Assembly: GCF_002119765.1 (NCBI RefSeq)
Contig: NZ_CP021112.1
Coordinates: 2,288,501-2,352,500, forward strand
DNA: 64,000 nucleotides
Direction of reading: 5' to 3'
Origin: Pseudorhodoplanes sinuspersici
Lineage (GTDB): Bacteria; Pseudomonadota; Alphaproteobacteria; Rhizobiales; Xanthobacteraceae
A program made the translations under genes and the position numbers. Within the stretch, counting starts at the first letter, position 1. Each line of letters begins with the position of its first letter. The notes under the pieces were generated by a model. It was not told where the DNA came from, made no database searches, and was given only the letters and a program-made list of their open reading frames with translations. Shown here in pieces: positions 35,216 through 44,715 of this stretch.

Positions 35216-35237
35216 CTTCGTGACAGTTGGACGACAG
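35216..35237 (-). promoter_or_regulatory. Pho-box-like direct repeat upstream of the Na/Pi-pstS operon
   Basis: On the minus strand CTGTCGT-CCAA-CTGTCAC shows two 7-mers with an 11-bp period, the layout and near-consensus (CTGTCAT) of a PhoB site. It lies about 75-95 bases before the symporter start. Confidence 0.6.
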
Positions 35238-35317
35238 ATAAACGGCGCATCGATATTCGTGACGATTAAAAAAAGACCATCGTCCGACTGCGGTAATGAG
35301 GGAGGTGTTGGTGACCG

Positions 35318-35569
35318 TTATCGCCGGATCATGCGGCCCAGTGCGATAAGAATGCAGGCGCCGATAAATCCCGCAATCAAATAGCCCAGCCATCCGCCGA
35401 GGCTGATGCCCAACAAACCGAACAGCCAGCTCGCCAAGGCCGCGCCGACGATGCCGAGCAGGATGTTCATGAACACACCCATGTTGCTCTTCATGAACTG
35501 TTCGGCCAGCCATCCGGCGATGCCGCCGATGATGATGGCTGCGATCCAGCCGACTTGTGCGCCTTCCAT
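35318..35569 (-). CDS. GlsB/YeaQ/YmgE family stress-response membrane protein
   Basis: This 83-residue transglycosylase-associated-type protein has three hydrophobic helices: VGWIAAIIIGGIAGWLAEQF, GVFMNILLGIVGAALASWLF and GWLGYLIAGFIGACILIALG. These small inner-membrane proteins are often stress induced; function unknown. ATG 35569 has GGGAG five bases upstream. Confidence 0.9.
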   Translation of the reverse strand: MEGAQVGWIAAIIIGGIAGWLAEQFMKSNMGVFMNILLGIVGAALASWLFGLLGISLGGWLGYLIAGFIGACILIALGRMIRR

Positions 35570-35827
35570 GACAGGCTCCCATCTGCGCAAGCTCTGCGCG
35601 AATCGCGAAATGAATCAAGCAGCGATATCGGAACTTAAAAATCGGGAAGAGGCAACCGCGCGTAAGATTTATCCTCTGCGATACGCACAGCGTCTATTCC
35701 ATCTGCACCTGCTTCGTTGCGCGCGTGCGGTAGGACCAGAGAGTTTTGTAACGACGCGAGACCCGCGTCGCCTGCCGATATTTCAAAGCATGCTCATCTG
35801 CTGAATTCGGAGACGGTAATATTGCCG
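35570..35827. other. Intergenic region between glsB-like gene and an EcfG-type promoter
   Basis: This stretch has no recognised gene. It contains a 7-bp perfect hairpin CGACGCG/CGCGTCG at 35752-35770 without a T tract, and presumably the promoter of the leftward glsB-like gene. Confidence 0.5.
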
Positions 35828-35852
35828 GGAACGGATCCGCGGCTGCAGCGTT
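35828..35852 (+). promoter_or_regulatory. EcfG-type promoter for the 55-residue basic protein
   Basis: GGAAC (35828-35832) and CGTT (35849-35852) are separated by 16 bases. The predicted transcript would start about 30 bases before the ATG at 35892. Confidence 0.65.
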
Positions 35853-35891
35853 ATCTTTGGCTTTTTGATTACCGGAACAGGGCAGGCGTGG

Positions 35892-36059
35892 ATGGCCAGA
35901 AAGCAGGATAGCCCGGAGGTGGCTACGGAAAAGGCCTTGGCGGTTGCGGAATATGAGTCCGAACAACGCCGAACGCTGAAACGTCTCGCCAAACTGCGTG
36001 AGGAGCGTCTGCAGCGGGAGGCCGCTGGCCGTCTCCCGAAAAAGAAGCGCGCTGGTTGA
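35892..36059 (+). CDS. Small highly charged hypothetical protein (55 aa)
   Basis: MARKQDSPEVATEKALAVAE is followed by a long basic/acidic helix (EQRRTLKRLAKLREERLQRE) and the tail LPKKKRAG. It is Lys/Arg-rich, likely one amphipathic helix, possibly nucleic-acid binding (inference). The ribosome site is weak (GGCAGG). A perfect EcfG-type promoter immediately upstream is the main argument that it is a real gene. Confidence 0.6.
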   Translation: MARKQDSPEVATEKALAVAEYESEQRRTLKRLAKLREERLQREAAGRLPKKKRAG

Positions 36060-36375
36060 CCCGTCACCGATTCATCTTCGATTTGTTATAGTGAACAAAG
36101 TGGCAATTCTGCTTTGCTCTTGTTTGGATGATATTCGCGTTCAAAAGTGCCGCACCTTAAGCGCACGCGGATGAGCTCCCACAAAACAATCGCGTCCAGC
36201 GTCGTTAACGCGGCGTCCTCATCAGGCATTTTGCGCCGTCATTTATGTCTTCTTCACAGCCTTCTGATTCAACAGCAATGCTTTGCGGCGGTCGATCGGT
36301 CGCGACTTGCACTCGAGTAAAGTAATCGCTCGTATTGAATCAAATGATCGACAATTCAGGGGCTAGGAGAAGTCC
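36060..36375. other. A+T-richer intergenic region before carbonic anhydrase
   Basis: These 316 bases hold no frame with gene-like features. They are less G+C-rich than the neighbours, and TTGTTATAGTGAAC near 36081 could contribute to a promoter; nothing is certain. CTAGGAG just before 36376 is the ribosome site of the next gene. Confidence 0.5.
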
Positions 36376-37080
36376 ATGTGCGATGTCTGTGTCGAGAAAC
36401 GCCTCGGCCGCCGCAATTTCATGATCGGTGGTGCGAGCATATTGGCAGCGGCGTCTTTTGGAGGAGCGGCTTCAGCCCAACTCGTCTCCGCAGCCGCCAA
36501 TCCGGATGACGCATTGAAGCTGCTGATGGAAGGCAACGGCCGCTATGTTGCGAACCAGCCGCGCGAACGCGATTTTTCGGCGGGCCGTGCAAGTCGTACA
36601 ACGGGTCAGGCGCCGTTTGCCGCCATTCTGGGATGCGCGGATTCCCGGGTCGCGCCCGAACTGGCATTCGACCAGAGTCCCGGTGACTTGTTTATCGTTC
36701 GTGTCGCCGGCAATTTCGTGACGCCGGACGGCCTTGGAAGTTTGGAATATGGCGCCGCCGTGCTCGGCACAAAACTGATCATGGTGCTTGGCCACAGCAG
36801 CTGTGGCGCCGTGAATGCGACCGTCGCGGCGCTCCAGAAGGGCAACACGTTGCCCGGCCACATTGCCGATCTCGTGCGCGCCATGAAGCCCGGGATCGAG
36901 CCGGTTTTGAAAAAGGCCGGCGACGATCTACGGCAGCGCGCGGTGATCGCCAACGTGCAGCACAATGTCGAGCGCCTGAAAAAGGCCACGCCCATTCTCG
37001 CTGGAATGGTCGCAAAGAAAGAAGTGAGCGTGGTTGGCGCCGTCTACGACCTCGCCACGGGCAAGGTCGCGCTCGTGTAA
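36376..37080 (+). CDS. Beta-class carbonic anhydrase with Tat signal (periplasmic)
   Basis: This 234-residue protein has a twin-arginine signal at 11-34 (GRRNFMIGGASILAAASFGG, then ASAQ). The enzyme domain carries zinc ligands C87 with D89 and R91 (CADSR) and H140/C143 (HSSCGA). It interconverts CO2 and bicarbonate. An exported beta enzyme suggests CO2/bicarbonate supply or pH control in the periplasm. TAGGAG precedes the ATG. It is monocistronic. Confidence 0.94.
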   Translation: MCDVCVEKRLGRRNFMIGGASILAAASFGGAASAQLVSAAANPDDALKLLMEGNGRYVANQPRERDFSAGRASRTTGQAPFAAILGCADSRVAPELAFDQSPGDLFIVRVAGNFVTPDGLGSLEYGAAVLGTKLIMVLGHSSCGAVNATVAALQKGNTLPGHIADLVRAMKPGIEPVLKKAGDDLRQRAVIANVQHNVERLKKATPILAGMVAKKEVSVVGAVYDLATGKVALV

Positions 37081-37157
37081 GGCAAATCGGGGCGACGTCC
37101 GGTCAGACGCGATGTGAGCCAATATATCGTGGGGTATAATGGCGGTCCTGTTGTGCC

Positions 37158-38231
37158 CTACGACATCGCATGCGCAATCACCTTGCGCATGACATTGGGG
37201 AACGCTTCGCCGTCGATCTCCTGCATTGCGATCCAGCGCATGCCCTTCGGCGCACGGACGGTCTTCGGCGCTTGCGTGCGATAGACGATAAGCTCCAGAG
37301 GAAAATGCGTGAAGACGTGGTTCACGGCGCCGGCGACACGATGCCATTTCGCCTCGATCGGCGCATGTGCCGACGCATCGTGAATATCAAAATCATGCGC
37401 CCAGTCCGTTGTCGGCACTTCGGTCATGCCAGCGAGCAAGCCTTTGTCGGGACGCGTGCGCGCGAGCAGTGCGCCATCTTCACGCATCACCACGAAAGCC
37501 GCTCCGCGGCGTAATTTGCCCTCGGCCTTTGCGGTCTTGCGTGGAAAGGTCTCCTGATCGCCGCGCTCGCGGGCGATGCAGGGCTCGCTCCACGGACATA
37601 AGGCGCAGGCGGGTTTTTTTGGCGTGCAGATGGTGGCGCCGAGATCCATCATCGCCTGCGCGAAATCGCCTGCGCGTTGGTCCGGCGTCAAGGTCGCGGC
37701 GCGTTCGCGGATCAGCGGCTTTGATGCGGGCAACGGCTCTTCGATCGCGAACAGGCGCGACACCACCCGCTCGATGTTGCCGTCGACCGGTGTCGCCTTG
37801 TGGTCGAAGGCGATGGCAGCAACTGCAGCCGCAGTATAGGCGCCGATTCCGGGCAGTTTGAGGAGTTTCGCCTCGCTTTCCGGAAAGATTCCGGCATGTT
37901 CTTCAACGATTACGCGAGCACAGGCGTGAAGATTGCGAGCACGGGCGTAGTAGCCCAGTCCCGCCCAGAGCTTCAGCACTTCTTCGAGCCTTACCGCGGC
38001 GAGATCGGCCACCGTCGGCCAGCGGTCGAGGAAGCGGGCATAATAAGGACCGACTGCCTTCACTGTGGTCTGTTGCAGCATGATTTCCGATAGCCAGACG
38101 TGATAAGGATCCGGCCGGACCCCATTCTCCGCCCGCCACGGTAATTTTCGCTTGTGGCGGTCATACCAGGCCAGCAGCGCAGCGCTTGAAATCTCACGCT
38201 TTTTCGGGGCTTTGCGCTTTGCTAGGGTCAT
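37158..38231 (-). CDS. mutY: A/G-specific adenine glycosylase
   Basis: This 357-residue protein has WLSEIMLQQTTVKAV with the catalytic Glu, the helix-hairpin-helix LPGIGAYTAAAVAAIAFD and the catalytic Asp in TPVDGNIERV. The 4Fe-4S motif CTPKKPACALCPWSEPC (Cys-x6-Cys-x2-Cys-x5-Cys) is intact, followed by a NUDIX-like C-terminal domain for 8-oxoG. It removes adenine paired with 8-oxoguanine. ATG 38231 is chosen; the longer frame is antisense to dciA. The order mutY, dciA, dsbA-like, smc is conserved in Rhizobiales. Confidence 0.96.
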   Translation of the reverse strand: MTLAKRKAPKKREISSAALLAWYDRHKRKLPWRAENGVRPDPYHVWLSEIMLQQTTVKAVGPYYARFLDRWPTVADLAAVRLEEVLKLWAGLGYYARARNLHACARVIVEEHAGIFPESEAKLLKLPGIGAYTAAAVAAIAFDHKATPVDGNIERVVSRLFAIEEPLPASKPLIRERAATLTPDQRAGDFAQAMMDLGATICTPKKPACALCPWSEPCIARERGDQETFPRKTAKAEGKLRRGAAFVVMREDGALLARTRPDKGLLAGMTEVPTTDWAHDFDIHDASAHAPIEAKWHRVAGAVNHVFTHFPLELIVYRTQAPKTVRAPKGMRWIAMQEIDGEAFPNVMRKVIAHAMS

Positions 38232-38240
38232 GCGTCCGAT

Positions 38241-38759
38241 GTGACAGAGGCGATCGTCTTGAACAAGCCCAGGCCGCGTGCCCGTCCACTGGTGGATCTC
38301 GCCAACTCCCTGCTGGCGGAGAGTTTCCGCAAGCAGGGCTTTGCCTCGTCCGAGCTGGTGGTGCGCTGGGCCGTCATTGTCGGCGACGATGTTGCCGCCT
38401 ATGCGGAACCCTTGAAAATCCAGTGGCCAAAGGTGTCTTTTAACCTTGGCCCGGAAAGCGACGGCGCCATCCCCGGCACGCTGGTTTTGCGGGTCGAAGG
38501 CCCGGCGGCGCTGGAAATCCAGCATATGTCGCATGTGATTCTGGAGCGGGTGAACCGGTATTTCGGCTGGCACGCCATCGACAAGATCGCGATCAGGCAG
38601 GCGCCGCTGCGCCGGCCTGTAAAAAAGCCGGATCGCTCACCAGATCCGGCGCTGGTCCATAGCATCGCCGAGACCATGCCGGGGGCCGAGGAAGGCCTGA
38701 AAATGGCGCTGTCGCGGCTGGGCGCGGCGGTCAAAACCGAAGCAATCAAGGGAAAGTGA
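38241..38759 (+). CDS. DciA-like DUF721 protein
   Basis: This 172-residue DUF721 protein has LANSLLAESFRKQGFASSELVVRW, then VGDDVAAYAEPLKIQWP and a beta-rich core ending VRVE-like (LVLRVEGPAALEIQHMSHVIL). It matches the alphaproteobacterial branch of DciA, the helicase-loading factor used in bacteria without DnaC. The helicase role is by family. GTG start at 38241, nine bases from the divergent mutY ATG. Confidence 0.88.
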   Translation: MTEAIVLNKPRPRARPLVDLANSLLAESFRKQGFASSELVVRWAVIVGDDVAAYAEPLKIQWPKVSFNLGPESDGAIPGTLVLRVEGPAALEIQHMSHVILERVNRYFGWHAIDKIAIRQAPLRRPVKKPDRSPDPALVHSIAETMPGAEEGLKMALSRLGAAVKTEAIKGK

Positions 38760-38859
38760 CGTTATCTTGGGTGCTGGCAGAACCGGCCCGCCATTGCCAC
38801 ATTTGCCGTGACAAGGTAGCCCAAAGCGCAAATCTAGCTCGCACCTGCAGGAGTTTTTC

Positions 38860-39516
38860 GTGAGCCTCACCCGCCGCCAATTCATCACCGGAACGACCGC
38901 TCTGGCGCTCATTCTCGCTGCTGGTTCTGCCGTCGATCTGCCATTGGTCGGCGATGCTTTGGCCCAGACCGCCAATCCGGCGGATCTAGCCCAGGCCGGT
39001 CCCTTGGGTGACGTGGTCGAGGGCAGGCCCGATGCGCCGGTGACCATCATCGAATATGCCTCGATGACCTGCAGCCACTGCGCCCACTTTGCCGTCACCA
39101 CCTATCCGGAGATGAAGAAGAAATACATCGACACCGGCAAGGTGAGGTACATCCTGCGAGAATTCCCGCTCGACCCGTTGGCCGCCGGCGCCTTCATGCT
39201 CGCGCGCTGCGCGGGCAACGATAAATACTATCCGATGGTCGAAATGCTGTTCCAGAAGCAGAAGGACTGGGTGGTCCAGAACCCGATCCCGCCGCTGCTG
39301 TCGCTTGCCAAACAGGCGGGTTTCACACAGGAATCTTTCGAATCCTGCCTGAAGGACCAGAAAATCCTTGAAGGGATCGAATCCGTGCGCACCCATGGTG
39401 CCGAGAAATTGGGCGTGAATTCCACGCCGACATTCTTCATCAACGGCAAGGTCGTCCGCGGTGCGATGACGATGGATGAACTGGATAAGCAAGTGCAGCC
39501 ATTGCTGAAAAGCTGA
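38860..39516 (+). CDS. DsbA-family thiol oxidoreductase with Tat signal
   Basis: This 218-residue protein has a twin-arginine signal (TRRQFITGTTALALILAAG) and a thioredoxin fold with active site C71-S-H-C74 and the cis-Pro region NSTPTFFINGKVVRG. It should act in periplasmic disulfide formation, isomerisation or in a dedicated redox relay; this Com1/DsbA-like group precedes smc in Rhizobiales. GTG start, with GGAG nine bases upstream. Confidence 0.92.
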   Translation: MSLTRRQFITGTTALALILAAGSAVDLPLVGDALAQTANPADLAQAGPLGDVVEGRPDAPVTIIEYASMTCSHCAHFAVTTYPEMKKKYIDTGKVRYILREFPLDPLAAGAFMLARCAGNDKYYPMVEMLFQKQKDWVVQNPIPPLLSLAKQAGFTQESFESCLKDQKILEGIESVRTHGAEKLGVNSTPTFFINGKVVRGAMTMDELDKQVQPLLKS

Positions 39517-39779
39517 CAGCTGCGCGGTTTCCGGTTCCAGTCGCTGATATCAGGTGGCGTCGCGTTTGGAAGAGTCTCGTGAGCTTGCGAGGCTTTTCTG
39601 GCGTATTTTGCCATTTTTCGCAGGAGAGCGCTTCCTGCAAGGTGCTGGGGGAAACCGGCTTTTCGACTTGCCCTCCGCAGGTGCGCTCTCCATTCTCCGG
39701 GCTTCCTTAAGGATCGTCCAAGCGATTCTTTGGAAGCGTGGGCGCTATAGGCGCCGGTATTGGGAAGAAGAATACCAGC

Positions 39780-42700
39780 ATGAAGCTGACGCGATTGCGG
39801 CTCATCGGCTTTAAGTCCTTCGTCGAGCCCACCGATTTTCTCATCGAGCCCGGTCTGACCGGCGTTGTCGGTCCGAATGGCTGCGGCAAGTCGAATCTTG
39901 TCGAAGCCTTGCGCTGGGTCATGGGCGAGAATTCCTATAAGTCCATGCGCGCCACCGACATGGACCAGGTGATCTTCGCCGGCAGCGGCCATCGTCCGGC
40001 ACGCAACAATGCCGAAGTGTCGATGGCGATCGACAATGCCGATCACACGGCGCCTGCAGCCTATAACGAGTTCGAGCAGCTTGAAGTCGCCCGCCGCATC
40101 GAGCGCGAACAGGGCTCGACCTATCGCATCAATGGCCGCGAAGTACGCGCCCGCGACGTGCAGATTCTCTTCGCCGACGCGTCGACTGGCGCGCGTTCGC
40201 CAGCACTCGTGCATCAGGGCCGCATCGGCGAAATCATTCAGGCGAAGCCGGAGCAGCGTCGTCGTGTGCTTGAAGAAGCCGCCGGCATTTCCGGTTTGCA
40301 TGCACGTCGCCACGAAGCGGAATTGCGTCTGCGGGCGGCCGAGCAAAATCTGCAGCGCCTTGAAGACGTGATCGGCCAGCTTTCGTCGCAAATGGAGGCG
40401 CTGAAGCGACAGGCCAAGCAGGCTGTGCGTTATCGCACCGTGTCAGCGCAGGTTCGCAAGCAGGAAGCCACGCTGTTCCATCTGCGCTGGCTGAACGCCA
40501 AGACCGACCTTGATGAATCCGAGCGCGCGAAAGAGCAAGGCGTGCGCGATGTCGCCGCCGCGACACTGGAGCAGGCCGAGGCCGCGAAGCTGCAGGAAGC
40601 CGCCTCAATAGCGCTGCCGCCTTTGCGCGAAGCCGAAGCCCGTTCCGGTGCTGCGCTGCATCGCCTTGTCGTCGCGCGCGAGCAACTCGATCGCGAGGAG
40701 GCGCGCGCCAAGCAACGGATCGCCGAACTGGAACAGCGGGTGATCCAGCTCAACAACGACATTGCCCGTGAGCGCAAGCTCGCAACCGACTCAGAAGGCG
40801 CGCTGGAGCGCCTGACCAGCGAAGCGGCTTCACTCCGGCGCGATCTCGAAGCCGGTGAAGGTCGTCGTGCGGAGGTCAACGAACGCGTTGCCGAAGCAGA
40901 CGCCGTTCTGGCCGAAGTGGAGCAGGTGTTTGGGGAGCAGACAGGTGCATTGGCCGATCTCACCGCACGCCGCAATGCGCTGGAGTCGGCTGCACGCACT
41001 CAGACCGATCGTCTGACCAAGCTCGAACGTGAGATTGCCGACGTTGTTGCCGAATTCGCCAAGATCGATGCGGCCAGTCAGGGCGGGCCGGATCTCGAAG
41101 CGCTGGCGCAGGCCGTAGAAGACGCGCAGCAGGCGATCGGCGAAGGCGAGGAGATCGCTTTGCGTGCGGAAGCAGCTCATTCGGCTGCACGCCAGGCGCT
41201 CGATGTTGAACGTGGGCCTCTGGCGGACGCTGAGCGCCGCGCCAACAGGCTTGAGACCGAAGCGCGCACGCTGCGCAAATTGCTGCATGTCGATTCCGGC
41301 AGCCTGTGGCCATCGGTGATCGACAGCCTCACGGTCGCGAAGGGTTATGAAACCGCGCTCGGCGCCGCGCTTGGCGACGATCTCGAAGCGCCTGTTGATC
41401 CACGCGCGCCGATGCGCTGGGCCGGTGCGATCATCGATCCGACCGATCCGGCTTTGCCGGACGGCGTCGAACCGCTCGCCAATCATGTGACGGCGCCGGC
41501 CGAACTGGATCGCCGGTTGCGTCAGATTGGTTTTGTCGATCGTGCCGATGTCGAACGGTTCTTGCCGCTGCTGAAACCTGGTCAGCGGCTTGTGTCCCGT
41601 GAAGGCGACCTTTGGCGCTGGGATGGCTTCGCCGTTGCCGCCAACGCACCGACTGGAGCAGCCCGCCGTCTCGCTGAACGAAATCGTCTGACGGAAATCG
41701 AGGCCGAGCTCGATGCCGCTCGCGCCCACGCTGAAAACAAGCGTCAGATCGTGGCGAAGGCGGAAGCCGAGGTGAAGGCGACGAATGAAGCGGAAGTCGC
41801 GGCCCGCAACCGCTGGCGCGAATTGCAACGCGAAGCCGATGTGGCGCGCGATCGTCATGCCACCGCCGAGCGTGAGCTCAATCACTTCACCACACGTCGT
41901 GCGACCCTGACCGAAGCGCAGGCGCGGCTGAATGATAGCCGCGATGAGGCCGAGGCCGCGCGCGTCGAAGCGCATGTGGCGCTCGATGATCTTGCGCCGG
42001 TAGCTGAACTGGAAAGCCGACTCAACGAAACCCGTAACGCCATCAGCGCCCGCCGCGTGCAGGTCGCCGAGGTGCGTGCGGAAGCGCAGGCGCTGGCGCG
42101 CGAAGCCGAGATGGCGAAGAAGCGCCTTGAAGCGATTGCCGGTGAACAGCAGGCCTGGATTGATACCCGTGAACGGACTGCAGCGCAGATCGAGGCGCTG
42201 GAAATCCGGCTGGCAGAGACGCAGGCCGAGCGTGAAGAGCTTGGCGACGCGCCGCAAATATTCGAAGAAAAACGCATTGCGCTGATCGACGAAGTACAGG
42301 CAGCGGAAGCGGCAAAGCGCGAGGCGAGCGACAAGCTTGCCGAGGGCGAACACGTTCTGACCGAAGTCAACCGGACGGTGCGAGCCGCGCTCGATGCGCT
42401 CAGTGCGGCGCGCGAGCAACTTGGCCGTTCGGAAGAACGCGGTGAGGGTGCCAAGCGCCGTCTTTCCGACATCGAGCACGAAATCCGCGATATGCTCGAA
42501 GTGGAGCCGCAGGGCGTCGCGGCATTGGCGGAAATCAGTGACCAAACGCCATTGCCGGATGTCGGCGAAGTCGAAGCCGACCTCGAAAAGTTGCGTCGTG
42601 AGCGCGAACGGCTTGGTGCGGTCAACCTGCGCGCAGACGAGGAGCTGACCGAAGTCGAAACCCAGCACACCTCGCTCACGACCGAGCGTGACGACCTGAT

Positions 42701-43247
42701 CGAGGCCATCAAGCGCCTGCGTCAGGGCATTCAAAATCTGAACCGTGAAGCCCGCGAGCGGTTGCTGGCCTCGTTTGAAGTCGTCAACAATCACTTCAAG
42801 CGGCTGTTCAAGGAGTTGTTCGGCGGCGGCGAAGCGGAGCTGCAGCTCATCGAAAGCGATGACCCACTCGATGCCGGGCTTGAAATCATGGCGAAGCCCC
42901 CCGGCAAGAAGCTGCAATCGCTGTCGCTGCTTTCCGGTGGTGAACAGGCGTTGACGGCGATGGCGCTGATCTTCGCGGTGTTCCTCACCAATCCTGCGCC
43001 GATCTGTGTGCTGGACGAAGTGGACGCGCCGCTCGACGATCACAATGTCGAACGTTACTGCGACCTGCTCACGGAAATGACCCGTACGACCGACACGCGT
43101 TTCGTGATCATTACGCATAATCCGATCACCATGGCGCGGATGAATAGGCTTTACGGTGTGACCATGGCCGAGCGCGGCGTGTCGCAGCTTGTCTCGGTCG
43201 ATCTCGAAGCGGCTGTGCAAATCCTGGATCAGGCCGGCGCGGCGTAA
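39780..43247 (+). CDS. smc: Chromosome segregation protein SMC
   Basis: This 1155-residue SMC has Walker A GPNGCGKSN at 31-39, a coiled coil over about 170-500, and a hinge near 515-640 (YETALGAALGDDLEA). A second coiled coil over 650-1000 and the ABC signature LLSGGEQALTAMAL near 1050 follow, with Walker B ICVLDEVDAPLDDHN. Two molecules with ScpAB compact and align the chromosome. The ATG at 39780 starts directly with MKLTRLRLIGFKSF; a 14-residue longer frame has no support. Its reverse strand shows very long empty frames, an effect of codon bias. Confidence 0.97.
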   Translation: MKLTRLRLIGFKSFVEPTDFLIEPGLTGVVGPNGCGKSNLVEALRWVMGENSYKSMRATDMDQVIFAGSGHRPARNNAEVSMAIDNADHTAPAAYNEFEQLEVARRIEREQGSTYRINGREVRARDVQILFADASTGARSPALVHQGRIGEIIQAKPEQRRRVLEEAAGISGLHARRHEAELRLRAAEQNLQRLEDVIGQLSSQMEALKRQAKQAVRYRTVSAQVRKQEATLFHLRWLNAKTDLDESERAKEQGVRDVAAATLEQAEAAKLQEAASIALPPLREAEARSGAALHRLVVAREQLDREEARAKQRIAELEQRVIQLNNDIARERKLATDSEGALERLTSEAASLRRDLEAGEGRRAEVNERVAEADAVLAEVEQVFGEQTGALADLTARRNALESAARTQTDRLTKLEREIADVVAEFAKIDAASQGGPDLEALAQAVEDAQQAIGEGEEIALRAEAAHSAARQALDVERGPLADAERRANRLETEARTLRKLLHVDSGSLWPSVIDSLTVAKGYETALGAALGDDLEAPVDPRAPMRWAGAIIDPTDPALPDGVEPLANHVTAPAELDRRLRQIGFVDRADVERFLPLLKPGQRLVSREGDLWRWDGFAVAANAPTGAARRLAERNRLTEIEAELDAARAHAENKRQIVAKAEAEVKATNEAEVAARNRWRELQREADVARDRHATAERELNHFTTRRATLTEAQARLNDSRDEAEAARVEAHVALDDLAPVAELESRLNETRNAISARRVQVAEVRAEAQALAREAEMAKKRLEAIAGEQQAWIDTRERTAAQIEALEIRLAETQAEREELGDAPQIFEEKRIALIDEVQAAEAAKREASDKLAEGEHVLTEVNRTVRAALDALSAAREQLGRSEERGEGAKRRLSDIEHEIRDMLEVEPQGVAALAEISDQTPLPDVGEVEADLEKLRRERERLGAVNLRADEELTEVETQHTSLTTERDDLIEAIKRLRQGIQNLNREARERLLASFEVVNNHFKRLFKELFGGGEAELQLIESDDPLDAGLEIMAKPPGKKLQSLSLLSGGEQALTAMALIFAVFLTNPAPICVLDEVDAPLDDHNVERYCDLLTEMTRTTDTRFVIITHNPITMARMNRLYGVTMAERGVSQLVSVDLEAAVQILDQAGAA

Positions 43248-43324
43248 AACGCCGGTCTCCGTTCATTCCCGCACCCGGTCTGCCCTTCGCGCAGCCCGAG
43301 TGCAAACTCCGGCGGGAATCCAAC

Positions 43325-43361
43325 GGGTCTGGGCCCCCCGCTTTCGCGGGGACGAGCGGAG
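43325..43361. repeat. Dispersed palindrome, GCGAAAGCGGGG family, copy 3
   Basis: GGGCCCCCCGCTTTCGCGGGG is followed by ACGAGCGGAG, identical over most of its length to the right arm of copy 2. A second element, CATTCCCGC..GGCGGGAATCCA, occupies 43264-43322 beside it. Confidence 0.8.
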
Positions 43362-43419
43362 CAGCAACTTCTGCAAAGCACGCAGTTGACGCCTCGCCTC
43401 CGCCGCGCCATCACGGGGC

Positions 43420-44715
43420 ATGCCGATCCGTCTCGATAGCTGTTCCGCTGATTTTCCCGCCCGGTTTTCCGAATTCCTTGCCACCAAGCGCGAGGTGTCC
43501 GCGGATGTCGATCACGCCGTGCGTGCCATCGTGGCCGATGTCGCGGCACGGGGCGATGCAGCTCTGATCGAGTTGTCGCTGAAATTCGACCGCGTCGATC
43601 TCGGCAAGCTGGGCTTGCGGGTCAGTGCGCAGGAGATCGCGGCGGCCGAGGCGACCTGCGATCCAAAAGCGCTGGAGGCGCTGAAACTCGCGCGCGACCG
43701 CATTGAGGCGTTCCACATCCGTCAGAAGCCGAAGGACGACCGATTCACCGACGCGCTCGGGGTCGAACTCGGCCATCGCTGGACCGCGATCGAAGCCGTT
43801 GGCCTTTATGTGCCGGGCGGCACCGCGGCTTATCCATCCTCGGTGCTGATGAATGCCGTGCCGGCCAAGGTGGCCGGCGTGCCTCGCATCGTCATGGTCG
43901 TGCCCTCGCCCGACGGCGTGATCAATCCGCTGGTATTGGCGGCAGCGAAGCTGGGTGGTGTCGACGAGATCTATCGCGTGGGGGGCGCTCAAGCGGTTGC
44001 GGCGCTCGCCTATGGTACGCAGACGATGAAGCCGGTGTCGAAGATCGTCGGTCCCGGCAACGCCTATGTCGCCGCCGCAAAGCGGCAGGTCTTTGGCAAG
44101 GTCGGTATCGACATGATTGCCGGGCCTTCGGAGGTGCTGGTGCTGGCCGACGGTACCGCCAATCCGGACTGGATCGCCGCCGATCTTTTGGCGCAGGCCG
44201 AACATGACGAGGCCGCGCAATCGATCCTGATCACGAATGACGAACGGCTTGCCGGCGACGTCGAGGCGGCAGTGGCGTCGCAACTCAAGACGTTGCCGCG
44301 GACAGCGATCGCCAGTGCATCCTGGCGTGATTACGGGGCAACAATCATTGTCCGCAATCTCGACGAGGCGCTGCCTCTGGTAGATGCGCTGGCGCCGGAG
44401 CATCTGGAATTGATCGCGGCCGATCCGGAAAGCCTGATCGGCAAGATCCGCAATGCCGGCGCGATCTTTGTCGGTGGCTACACGCCGGAAGCGATCGGCG
44501 ATTATGTCGGTGGTTCGAACCATGTGCTGCCGACCGCGCGGTCGGCCCGCTTCTCGTCGGGATTGGGCGTGCTCGATTTCGTCAAGCGCACCTCGATCCT
44601 CAAATGCGGTCCCGATCAGCTCGCAGCGCTTGGTCCGGCCGCCATCGCGCTGGGTGAGGCGGAGGGGCTCGATGCACATGCGCGGTCAGTGGCGATACGG
44701 TTGAACAGACGATGA
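43420..44715 (+). CDS. hisD: Histidinol dehydrogenase
   Basis: This 431-residue zinc enzyme has [52 protein letters not shown], the zinc/catalytic [10 protein letters not shown] and [20 protein letters not shown]. It performs the last two oxidations of histidine synthesis. CACGGGG precedes the ATG. The UPF0262 gene starts at the ATGA overlap with its stop, so they are translationally coupled. Confidence 0.97.
   Translation: MPIRLDSCSADFPARFSEFLATKREVSADVDHAVRAIVADVAARGDAALIELSLKFDRVDLGKLGLRVSAQEIAAAEATCDPKALEALKLARDRIEAFHIRQKPKDDRFTDALGVELGHRWTAIEAVGLYVPGGTAAYPSSVLMNAVPAKVAGVPRIVMVVPSPDGVINPLVLAAAKLGGVDEIYRVGGAQAVAALAYGTQTMKPVSKIVGPGNAYVAAAKRQVFGKVGIDMIAGPSEVLVLADGTANPDWIAADLLAQAEHDEAAQSILITNDERLAGDVEAAVASQLKTLPRTAIASASWRDYGATIIVRNLDEALPLVDALAPEHLELIAADPESLIGKIRNAGAIFVGGYTPEAIGDYVGGSNHVLPTARSARFSSGLGVLDFVKRTSILKCGPDQLAALGPAAIALGEAEGLDAHARSVAIRLNRR

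Noticed and set aside
40830-43220. A 796-residue open frame on the minus strand
   Set aside because: It is antisense to smc; its residues show no family features, and long reverse frames are expected from the codon bias of this G+C-rich gene.
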